The notes under the pieces are model-generated. The model was not told the origin of the DNA, did no database searches, and was given only the letters and a program-made list of their open reading frames with translations. The position numbers and the translations under genes are program-made. Below are positions 53,505 through 64,000 of a stretch of 64,000 nucleotides of DNA, piece after piece (within the stretch, counting starts at the first letter, position 1; every line of letters starts with the position of its first letter). The stretch covers positions 4,583,840 through 4,647,839 of the forward strand of contig OZ023217.1 of NCBI GenBank assembly GCA_963995525.1. Direction: 5' to 3'. This stretch comes from Escarpia spicata (taxonomy: Eukaryota; Annelida; Polychaeta; Sabellida; Siboglinidae).

Positions 53505-56500
53505 GACAGATACTAATAATATATAATAATTCCGTTTCTTAATATAGCGCTTTTTAAGTAAATAAATACCAATCAAAGCGCTTCACATATTAAAATGGCG
53601 TGTTGACTAAATGCTAAAATATCAATTAAATAAATAAGCTAAGATAAAATAAAAATATAAATTAGTGTGTAAAAATACAATTTCAAACAATGAAATTAAA
53701 AACCAACCAATACTATAAAATAGAAACCAGTGTAATTTAGATGTGGCAGCAGTGCTTGCATCAAGGCATGTAGTGCAGGCGAAAAAGATGGGTTTTTATG
53801 ATGTTTCCGGAAAGCCGCCAATGTTCCAACCGATCGCACACACCTTGGCAAGCTATTCCACATATGTGGGCCTGTCACTGCAAAGCTGCGTTGCGAACTA
53901 TCACACAGTTGAGGTAGTTCGGGGCTAAGCCATGCAGGATCTTAAATATGTAAATACATATATCGAAGATAATTCTCATTCTGATCGGCAGCCAATGCAG
54001 TGATTGCAGAATCGGCGTGATATGATCTTGCCGTCTAATGCGGTTGATGAGACGAACCGCCGAGTTCTGTGCTCGTTGAAGTCGATTGGTCTGTCCATTG
54101 TTCAATCCACCGAGTAGAGCATTGCAGTAGTCGAGACGACTTAATTAACACAAGACCGCAGCATGGCACGCGTCTCGCCATCGCGGCCGCAGGTAACGAA
54201 TTCTGCCGATCAGGCGTAAATGGTAGTAGGCCGAAGAACAGTAATTGGAGACGAGGCGGTCAACTGCGTGTGTCGGTCGAAGTAGCAGCACAGATTGTTC
54301 ACTGCATTTGTTGATTGCAAGGTAAGTCCAGGTAGTTCCAAGCTGGGGCTGCCATAAACACGTAGATCGTGCGGTGACTGCAGCACGAGAAACTCAGTTT
54401 TGTCGTTGTTGACTTTAAGTTGATGCATCAGCATCCAGTCCCTAATCTCGGCGATGCCCTGGATGAGCAACTGTTTAGCGTTTTCCAGTTCGTCAGACAC
54501 TTTAGGGTTTTGTAGCTGACGTATAGTTAGATGTCATCAGCGAATCGATGGTAAAGCACATGATGTTTCTTGCAGATGCCAGCAATGGATGTCGTATATA
54601 CGTTGAACATCACTGGTCCAAGTACTGAACCCTGGGGTACACCGTGGTAGATGGGGATTGCGTTCGAAGAAGACGAACCAATCGTGGCCCATTGAGATAT
54701 GCCGGTCAAGTATGATCTAAACCAGTCAAGTGACATACCGCCGTTGTTGAATCGTGAAACCAGAGTGTTCAACAATTCGTCAATGTTAATCGTGTCGAAT
54801 GCTGCACTCGTGTCAAGAAGAACCAGCATGACACAACGTCTCGAGTCACGGTTGCGCACGATGTCGTGTTGTACTTTCATCAGAGCTGTTCCTGTAGAAT
54901 GATGTTGTCTATAAGCCGATTGCATTTCATCATGCAGCATATTCGTTGCCATGTGCAGATTCAGGCGTTTGAGGACGACCTGCTCGATCACCTTTCCTAT
55001 GAAAGCGAGGTTGGAGATGGGACAATAGTTCTCCAGTTCGTTCTGGTCAAGTGAGGCTTTCTTCAGTAACGGTGTCACTAGGGCAGTTTTCAGTTCACTA
55101 GGAAACACTCCTGTTTTTAGTGACGCATTTAAAATGTGGACGATGGTGGGTAGCGTGACGGTTAAAGTAGTTTTAAGTAGAGAGGTAGGTAGCACATCAA
55201 GTGGACAGCTTTTCGTTGGTCTCGACATGATGATCGCCTGCAGTTCTCCAGAGTCAGTTGAGCAGAGATTGGTTAGATCTTGCAATACAGGTGGAACAGC
55301 AGGCAGCAGTGGCACCACGATAGACTCTGTTGTCACTTTCACACGCGTAACATCGACAACTTTGTTATATCGTTTCTTCAAAGAACTCGGCAAAGGTACG
55401 ACACATTGATTCATCGGTCTCGGTAATTTCCGGTCACTGCATCTTATTGGTGAACGTAACACTTGGAATGTTGTTTTTACGTCAGCGTTGTTCAGTGTTG
55501 CACCGTAGTAGGCGATTTCGCGTTTCGGACATGGTGTTTAACCTTGTTTATTTGCGACAAGTAGATCTGCATGTCGATTTCGATTCTGGTTAAGCGCCAT
55601 GGTTTCGCCATCAAACCATGGCTGGCTTTTCTTTGATCCTCGCGTTCGCGACACAACTGGGGCATGAATGTCGAGTGTAACAGAGACGGAATGTTGATAC
55701 TGTTCTAGGAGATCGTCGACGCTATCGCTGTTATTGTCATCGTGTGAGGTTAATGCGGCGTGAAGGTCAGCTTTGAAGATATCCAGGTCTACATGACGGT
55801 AGTCACGCCCTCGCCACTTGTTGGTTGGTAGGCGTGGCGCGTCTCCTTCAATAGAAAATGTTATAGTATGGTGATCCGAAAATGTGTTAGGTAGGACAGC
55901 AGCGGGAGATGTGAGGTTGGTGTCTTCTTTCCGGGAGATAACAGCATCCAGCGTGTGAGTGGAACGGTGCGTAGACCAGTCACATGCTGGACGAGTCCTG
56001 TCGATGCTAGCATGTTCGTTATTCGATTTACTCCCGGCGATAATGCGTCGTCGAAGTGAAAATTGAAATCGCCCAATATCAACGTTCGTCCTGGATTGAT
56101 CGCAAGTTATGTTACGAAATCTTCGAATTCGTCCAGAAAGCGGAATGTATTGGAAGATGGTGGCCTATATATAAATGCAAAGTAGTACGATGGCTTGTCA
56201 CACTTGTAAAAGCTCGAAATGGGTCGGTGACACGGCAGGTCTACGCACCAATTTCAATGAACTTCTGTGCAGAACACCTAGACCACCGTCCCGTTTCAGC
56301 AATCGGTTGAGTTTCTTAAACTCGAAGCTCGTCTCGCTTCCAGGTCTCTGTAAAGAAGGAGATGTCGGCATCAGCGTCTAGTAACGTCTCGCTCACAACA
56401 TATACTTTGTTGCAAGTAGATCTAGTGTTCAGTAAAACAAGTTTCAGTGATGGCGATGGTGTCCTTGTGCTGATACACTTTAGGCAGACTTGGGTCATGC

Positions 56501-56506
56501 TGGGCA

Positions 56507-56515
<9 letters not shown>
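53505..56515 (-). mobile_element. Nearly full-length CR1/L2-like LINE (endonuclease plus RT)
   Basis: Read from 56515: endonuclease N-terminus (LVLLNTRSTCNK, DADISFFTETW), ILGDFNFHFDD at about 56080 (catalytic D-x-N), then SQPWFDGETMALNQNRNRHA linker, and a 311-codon frame 55462-54527 with KSCPLDVLPTSLLK, TPLLKKASLDQNELENYCPI, VLLDTSAAFDTI, HGVPQGSVLGPVMF and FADD. After a break: KVNNDKTEFLVL, LHWLPIRMRIIF, PHMWNSLP, and a 3' UTR with AAGCGCTTTGATTGG and AAAAGCGCTATATTAAG. About 3.0 kb; several stops and frameshifts, though the RT core itself is open. Confidence 0.88.
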
Positions 56516-56516
<1 letters not shown>

Positions 56517-56587
<71 letters not shown>

Positions 56588-56663
56588 GAGAAAGTTGGAG
56601 AGAGGAAACACTCATTCACTCACTCACTCACTCACTCACTCACTCACTCACTCACTCACTCAC

Positions 56664-56701
<38 letters not shown>

Positions 56702-56770
56702 TCTCACTCACTCACTCACTCACTCACTCACTCACTCACTCACTCACTCACTCACTCACTCACTCACTCA

Positions 56771-56801
<31 letters not shown>

Positions 56802-56811
56802 ACTCACTCAC

Positions 56812-56861
<50 letters not shown>

Positions 56862-56940
56862 ACTCACTCACTCACTCACTCACTCTCTCTCTCTCTCTCT
56901 CTCACTCACTCACTCACTCACTCACTCACTCACTCACTCA
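56517..56940. repeat. (GA)n then compound (CACT)n/(CT)n array
   Basis: 68 bp of GA abut the 5' end of the LINE, then 335 bp alternating blocks of CACT and CT. The blocky alternation suggests repeated unequal exchange within one array. Confidence 0.95.
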
Positions 56941-56970
56941 ACCCTTGACGGAGACGATCGTTGACCGGCC

Positions 56971-57016
56971 TGTGCCCGTGCCCGTGCCCGTGCCCGTGCC
57001 CGTGCCCGTGCCCGTG
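56971..57016. repeat. (GTGCCC)n hexanucleotide, 7 copies
   Basis: Perfect tandem GTGCCC units following the CACT array. Confidence 0.95.
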
Positions 57017-57344
57017 GTAAAAAAACAATTAACCACGCTACCGGCCTGCAATGGCAGTAAATTCGGTCCTTAGCACTGCTCAAAGCGCTTTGAACTGAAC
57101 CGCTGATGAATCACTCGGAATTCAAAAAACTTTGGCAGATATAACTTGGTTAGAATCAAATCAATAAAATCGTATATATTTCCAACTTCATGTGACAACA
57201 GCAATACAACACTATATCGTAAATATATAATCAATGTGACATTTATATAAATATATAGTTTATATATACATACATACATACACATATATATTTATATATA
57301 TATTAAAGTGTATATATCATACATACATATATATATCAGGTTAC

Positions 57345-57692
57345 TGATGATAAAAGGAAAAATAAGCAAAGGTAATTTCTTATATAGCGCAGTATCCAGT
57401 CCTAATGACTGCTCAAAGAGCTTTACCCTTTACTCCATGGCATACCTGTTCAATCGAACACCATCTCGGCTTCTCTGGGAAGCATCCAGCCACGCTGCAA
57501 TTAATGCGCGAAAACTGTTCGTACATAAATATACATCACTGTCTATAGCCAGGTACTCATTCAAACAGCTGAGTGATCTTGAGCAACGTAGAGTGAAAGA
57601 ACTTCCCCAAGGTTCGACATCGCAGCACAGAATTTGAACCCTTGTTCTCTCGGTCGAGAGTCCGAAGCTCTAGCCACTGCAACACTTCGCCT
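57345..57692 (-). mobile_element. SINE copy C, full length
   Basis: From 57692 on the - strand: A box in GTTGCAGTGGCTAGAGC, B box GGGTTCAAATTCTG, then ACCTTGGGGAAGTTCTTTCA, GAATGAGTACCTGGCTATAG, GCTTCCCAGAGAAGCCGAGA, TGGTGTTCGATTGAACAGGT and GAGCAGTCATTAGGACTGGA, ending GCGCTATATAAGAAATTACC. The most complete of four copies in this window, so a reference for the family (about 330 bp). Confidence 0.75.
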
Positions 57693-57837
57693 GTAGACCC
57701 TTATTTTGGAGTTCCTTCTACAATACATAAACGCACGTGCTCCAGTTGCCCCTATGACAATACACCACTAAGCGATCGAATGCATGGAGAAAGGTACGTT
57801 GAAGAAATCATGACAGACAGAAACGTTTTGAGCAGGA

Positions 57838-58335
57838 ATGGAAAATCCTGAGAGGATGTATTACACCGGCATGCCTGTATGGCCTGGAGACAATAGCGCT
57901 GACACAACAACAACAACAATAATAACAACATCATCATCAGCAGCAGCAACAACAACAATAACATAATTAAGTTGCACGTTTGTGAGAACAACTGGGTTTG
58001 CAGAATCACAAGAACAAAGAGGGTGGACGGAAGAAAGATTACCGACCCGAGAAAATAGGTTGGTAATAGAATACGTACGTCCTAACAGGAAGACTGGTGA
58101 GAAGCTGAATGAGTTGTCAGGCCACTTGGCAAGGATGGATGCAGACAAACTTGCAAAGAGACCAGAGTTGGAACAACACCAAGGACGCAGGAGAAGGGAA
58201 AGGTCACAACTGAGATGGCAGGACTGTATGAGGAGGGACGTAATTAGACGATCGGTTGAGGGTGAAAGATGGGGAGAGGCCGGGAGCTGTTGACAGGAAG
58301 TTATGGAAGGAAAGAACAGGACGAGTGGTTCAACA
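57838..58335 (+). mobile_element. LINE ORF2 C-terminal fragment
   Basis: RGCITPACLYGLETIALTQQ, an A/C-rich (CAA)n-type insert at 57902-57965, then LHVCENNWVCRITRTKRVD, then LSGHLARMDADKLAKRP and GRRRRERSQLRWQDCMRRDV. This matches the C-terminal region of invertebrate LINEs ('LYGLET.ALT ... LR.CENNWVRRI ... GHv.RM ... GRRRRGRP..RWEDC'). 5' truncated and disrupted. Confidence 0.7.
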
Positions 58336-58351
58336 ATATAATACCTGACTC

Positions 58352-58408
58352 TCACTCCTGAACAGTGAACAACGATGTTCTTCATCTTTGTTCACTGTTC
58401 AGGAGTGG
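58352..58408. repeat. Perfect 20-bp hairpin after LINE fragment
   Basis: CACTCCTGAACAGTGAACAA (58352-58371) is exactly inverse to TTGTTCACTGTTCAGGAGTG (58389-58408), with a 17-base loop. A (GAGT)n stretch follows at 58499-58532. Confidence 0.85.
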
Positions 58409-58754
58409 CGAATGTGAACTCTAAACCATGACGATTGACAGTACTTTTAAAATCAGTTTAGTCCTTTCGGGTATATCGTGTCTCCTTATCAAAATAGTAG
58501 TGAGTGAGTGAGTGAGTGAATGAGTAAGTAAGTACCTTGTACTATAAATAGTGTAAGTTAGTAAGTCAGCCTGTACTATCAACTTGCTCCCTCTTTAGCA
58601 GACGTCAGTTACAGGTACACATTTTTTCCCGCACCCTTGGAAACAATCCTCGGGGTAGTCTCGCTTAATCGCGACTGTTGCCCGGCAGCGTGACTTCGCC
58701 GGGAAACAGAGTCTGGCCGAGAACACGCGTTATGACTGCACTCGCAAGTCCCGC

Positions 58755-59200
58755 TCCTACGTTCGGTGCTCCCATCTCTCGGCGCCTGGATAATCGAGGC
58801 TAGTGCACTTTCCGTACGCTGCCAGCAGCAAATGTTTGGATGAGCAGCCAATCAGCGCCGTTATCGAGATAATTAATACAAAAATAAAATAGGAGTTAAT
58901 TTGTCCGTTTACCACTTGTGTCAATATAACTAAAGTTTCCAATGCGCAGCATAAACGTATATAAGTTTACTCTTATTTAACTTTTAGTTTTATTGTTAGC
59001 ATACGGGAGCCAATCACCGTCTCTACCCGGATTCAGGGTAAACCGGGATCAGTGTCATATATTGTGACTGAATGTAGTCTGTGAATAAATATCTTGTATC
59101 TTATACTGAAAACCAGTGTTATTTTCCAGACGGTAGAACGGGAGCCCTACGGTGCTCCCATCTCGCGACGCCTGGATAATCGATACTATCCTCGGGACGA
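58755..59200. repeat. Direct repeats flanking a possible LTR-like segment
   Basis: CGGTGCTCCCATCTC, then CGCCTGGATAATCGA, occurs at about 58761-58800 and again at about 59152-59190. Between them, near 59081, is GTGAATAAATATCTTG followed by a T-rich stretch and TTATTTTCCAGACGG, which looks like the polyadenylation zone of a long terminal repeat. No retrotransposon coding is attached. Confidence 0.35.
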
Positions 59201-59389
59201 CCCTGTATGGCGAAGTTTGAATGCAAAAAAATGCATTATTTGCACAAAATACCTTAAAAAGCAATAGGATTATCAAATTGTCGCTGATTCAAAGTGCGTA
59301 TGGGCGCACATCCCCGTTGGGGTCACAAGAGGGTGCAACTGGAGGATTCTGTGAGCCTCAAAGCTGTGCAGTTGGAGGTTTTTCTTAAT

Positions 59390-60660
<1,271 letters not shown>

Positions 60661-60777
60661 TGTTGTTCAGTGCATCCTCCAGTACCTCTCTAAACAGTGC
60701 TGCCTTTTCGGGATGTGTTGTCTTGCTCACATCAATGCGAGGTTTCCTTCGCGTTTAGAGCGATGTATCTTCTTCAG

Positions 60778-61137
60778 CTACAACCTAATCCTGCAGCACA
60801 CCAAGGAGTGGTCTGTGTCGCAGTCAGCGTTGTGGTAGGATCGAGTGATCAGAACATTCTGGAGGCAAGAGCGTCTGGTAATGACCAAGTCCAGCTGATG
60901 CCAGTGTTTTGATCGGGGATGTCTCCATGATGTCTTGTGTTGGGGCTTCGTCTGAAACAGAAAATTGGTGATGCAGAGATTGAAGTAGGAGCACAACTCA
61001 AGAAGTCGCTGTCCATTCTCATTATCTTGCCGACTTCGTGATGTCCCAGGCAGACTGGCCATGCAGGCGACACGATCGGCTCCCACCCTTGCATTGAAGT
61101 CACCCAACAGCAGCAGGTGTTCCTGTGGCAGTATCTG
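60778..61137 (-). mobile_element. LINE endonuclease domain, C-terminal part
   Basis: QILPQEHLLLLGDFNARVGA (catalytic D-x-N), ENGQRLLELCSYFNLCITN, QTKPQHKTSWRHPRSKHWHQ, LDLVITRR and ADCDTDHSLVCCRIRL. The last contains the catalytic S-D-H-x-L/L-V type triad of the apurinic-like endonuclease. Well preserved and continuous up to the insertion point at 61137. Confidence 0.85.
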
Positions 61138-63033
61138 CCCAGATAGCACAACTACAGCGGGCCGATGGCGGGCCGACAGCGGCAAAGTCATCGGCCCGCT
61201 GTCGGCATCCGCCTGCGGGCCGAGGGATTTTTTGTCCGGCGGCTCGCCTGCGGGCCGAGGGCGGCTCCTAGTCGGACGCCGATACTCTGCCGATGGTTAG
61301 CCGCTGATATGCCGACTGTGCCTAATTTTGCTAAATGTGTGCATTGTGTGTGTTTTCAAGTAATAAGACCAAATTATACACATACACTTATGTGTATTGG
61401 TCTTATAACTTGAACATTTCAATAGTAATCATCATGCATTGTAACTCTAATGTTAAAATGAACATTACTTGATAAACATTCATCAATTTATTGAGATTAC
61501 CTGGAATTTTGGAAGTTCAAAACAATAAAATAATATAGTAATATATTATTTAGGAACCTAAATGTAATCTGCTTCAAAATAGAATGGGTGTCGAGTATCC
61601 CATCCAATTATTATAAACTAAAATTAAATACGTACACAACTCCAGTGCGCATAACAAACACATAATTTAATACAAGAAAATCAAAAGGCAAAGTTGCAAT
61701 TAGTGTCCATATTCATATAAAAAGGCTGCTTAATTATTAGTGTTCATAAACTCTTTTCTGCTACATCCAGCTGCATTTGTCATCCGGTGCTGTCTAACAC
61801 CATTCCCGTCAGAGGCAGTCTTGGAGTACTTTCGAATTTTCTCCTGATGTTGTATATGTCAGTGGCAGTGTTGCCACTTCATTCCCTCTGACAGCATCTG
61901 GAATAATAACGTACAAATATTTAATTTCTTCAATGAAGGTACCACATTGTACAATGCATATAGTATCTATAAAATGTGTAAAATATTAAACATATATTTT
62001 GTCTCACAATAAGGTCACATAAAATAATTTTACTTGACTTTTATAAAAAATAAATTCCCGGTTTCTCATCAGCACAAACATTTTAAAATAGCTTCCACAA
62101 AACTTTATTTTGACATATAATTATCCTTTGATTATATATGCATGCAATAATTATGCACAAAAAGAGAAAACTGTATTTCACGCCAAACCAAAGGAATGTG
62201 CCTACTTGTAAGAAATACATTCAGAAGGCATCTTAAGACTTTGAAGGTGTTAATTGTTGACGATGAGTTGCATTGACAGTTGTTATAGTACCGTCATTAG
62301 GATCAAAATACACACATTTACCATAAATCGCACCCCTCATTTACATATTAATAAAGTTCTGATGAGAAACCTGGAATTGTTTTATATAGCCCTAAAATAA
62401 AGCGACATAAATGGCAGAAATTGTGTGGGCCATAAACTGACAGAAGACGTCTAGTGTAAGCACTTCATCTATCACACATTTACCCTGTCACACTAACAAA
62501 CAGGAACACGCAGCACAGGGACAGGGACAGCATTTGTGGTTGTTGAGATCCGTTCATTTTCATCATATCGTCGTCATCCATAGCCTATATAGGGCGGCCA
62601 CAATCATGACATCAGGTTATTCTGCCCCACATTTTATTTAATGTTTTACGCATAAATAACAAGTTTCCACACAGTCAAATATGTGTTTATAAAGTCATGC
62701 CCAGATTAATGTATTTGAATAATCTAGAAATATACAAAGATTTACAACAGAATGTCTAAAAACGTACCTTTTTCCCCGGAGCTCTGCTTTTACTGTTCCC
62801 TCTAACTGTCAGTCTGGACTCTGTTCAAAAATGGCAGTACACCGTAGTGTCAAATGTCACTACCCCAGTGCTCCAGCCGAGGCAGACCCGACTGCTGATA
62901 AATGACTAACGGACTCTTACACGAGGTCAACGGCGGCTAGGGAGCGGTTGGCAGGCGGCTGTCGTGTGCCGACGAGTGCCGCTTCCCAGCCGCTCAAATC
63001 CGCCCTCGGGCCGAGGGTGGCGTGCTGGCTGGG
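61138..63033. mobile_element. 1.9-kb TIR DNA transposon inserted in LINE endonuclease
   Basis: Ends are CCCAGATAGCAC (left) and GTGCTGGCTGGG (right), inverse repeats with two mismatches, flanked by TG on both sides (a 2-bp target duplication). Removing it and one TG restores the LINE reading frame across the junction (NLESIISQILPQEHLL). Subterminal regions are unusually GC-rich and repeat CGGGCCGAGGG and CCGCCTGCGGGCCGA in both ends (61157-61300 and 62925-63020); the interior is AT-rich and non-coding. A non-autonomous element of a superfamily I cannot name. Confidence 0.75.
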
Positions 63034-63159
63034 TGGCTGATGATGGATTCCAGGTTTCCATAACACTCATCCTTGGCTTCTGCAGTTCTGATGTTGAGTA
63101 CAGCGTTGGCGTACACTGATGAGGTTGTGTGACATGCAGGGCAGTGTGACATGCAGGGC
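63034..63159 (-). mobile_element. LINE endonuclease domain, N-terminal part
   Basis: HTTSSVYANAVLNIRTAEAK then DECYGNLESIIS is the part of the endonuclease (family form SVYAPT...KD.FY..L...I) that belongs before the block at 61137. It is cut off at 63150 by a tandem TGTGACATGCAGGGCAG duplication and then the hAT copy 2. Confidence 0.75.
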
Positions 63160-64000
63160 AGTTTATTGGGGTGCATGTTCACTTTCACCCGTCTAGGACC
63201 TGTACACTTATTATTTCGAACCAATTTCACGGTACTTCCTTTAAAAACATGCGATCGTGACTATCGATCTGTACAAAAATGTACATTTTTCAAAAGATAT
63301 ACATCAGTCAATAAGACATTAGAAACCCTATGTAGCAAATGTATGAAAATGCTAAATATACTGAGCGCCGTCGTGAAGACCTTGAACTATGTTCGCGCTC
63401 GTGCAGCCCAAGCTCGTACACGAGCTGAGACATGGAATTTGCTTGTTCTTGGAGCAGACGTTTTCAGACGTAGAGCCTACCAGACATCGCTTAGCCCCAC
63501 GTGCATCCGCGAGTTTCTTTTCTTGTCGACATCGTGCCGCATCTCAATGTACTGAATATTTTTAACTCAAAGGACGAGAACATCTAACCAAATAACTTTT
63601 CTAGTAGTTCGTTTCTGCTTTCGAGATCAAGTTGCGACTGTGTGAGGCACAACACAATATTTCTCATATTACTGAAAACGAACCAGAAAGGCCGGACCCT
63701 TACGAAGCATTCGTTGAGCTGCTGAGACGGGAGTGTGCAGAGTGTTTTACAGATCTCGGAACTCGTGTTTGCTCTTGTTTTATGACGCGCCAGAAGCTGT
63801 GTAGATGAAGATCACCAACGTGTAATGTGGCTCTGTGGCACTCAAAGTGACATTCAATGAGGTGTGTCTTGCAACCAAATGCACTTGTCGACGTAACAGT
63901 TTCTTAAACTATCGCACTCGCGAAACTCTCTTGTAGGCAGAGCACTTGAACAAAATGTCAATTGCATGACGACAACGCGGATCCTTGAATAATGTGTGTT
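63160..64000 (+). mobile_element. hAT transposase remnant, copy 2 (runs off window)
   Basis: Collinear with 44343-45264 at about 99% identity by eye (seven or eight substitutions), except for a deletion of about 81 bp after GCAGCCCAAGCTC that removes the YQDLLYYQ part. It shares all the frame lesions of copy 1, so both come from one already-dead source, or one from the other. It is inserted in a LINE, and its right boundary is outside the window. Confidence 0.75.

Overview
This is a window of animal (metazoan) nuclear DNA, AT-rich, with spliced genes, long introns, pure microsatellites hundreds of bases long, and decayed non-LTR retrotransposons and DNA transposons. Nothing is bacterial or viral. 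The exon layout of its one host gene is shared by many animals, so the species cannot be named; a marine invertebrate (lophotrochozoan, cephalochordate or similar) is my inference.

The only host gene I support strongly is a nicotinic acetylcholine receptor (Cys-loop) subunit on the + strand, about 34619 to 51002. Eight exons join in frame to 484 codons plus stop. The protein has a signal peptide, Cys-loop, vicinal cysteines in loop C and four membrane segments. Its M2 pore segment is unusual (Gln at -1', Val at 6', Arg at 12'). Its second intron (9.9 kb) holds LINE fragments, a 4.5-kb foldback-like element and a hAT remnant.

Layout: 1-9.3 kb holds SINEs, three LINE fragments and a long (CT)n. 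9.73-14.69 kb is a complete but decayed hAT transposon with 20-bp terminal repeats and an imperfect 8-bp target duplication; part of its transposase has become a 47-bp minisatellite. 15.2-21.5 kb has two LINE ORF2 remnants separated by AT-rich palindromes. 21.87-24.58 kb is a TTAA-flanked DNA transposon. 25.4-34 kb is tetranucleotide repeats, minisatellites and mostly featureless DNA. 34.6-51.0 kb is the receptor gene. 51.3-52.4 kb is an intron-bearing hAT remnant facing it. 53-61 kb has microsatellites, a nearly full-length LINE, a SINE and further LINEs. A LINE endonuclease at 60.8-63.15 kb is split by a 1.9-kb DNA transposon whose removal restores the reading frame. The window ends in a second, about 99% identical copy of the hAT remnant at 44.3 kb.

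Apart from the receptor gene there is no sign of cooperating genes; the rest is a record of nested transposition and tandem-repeat expansion.
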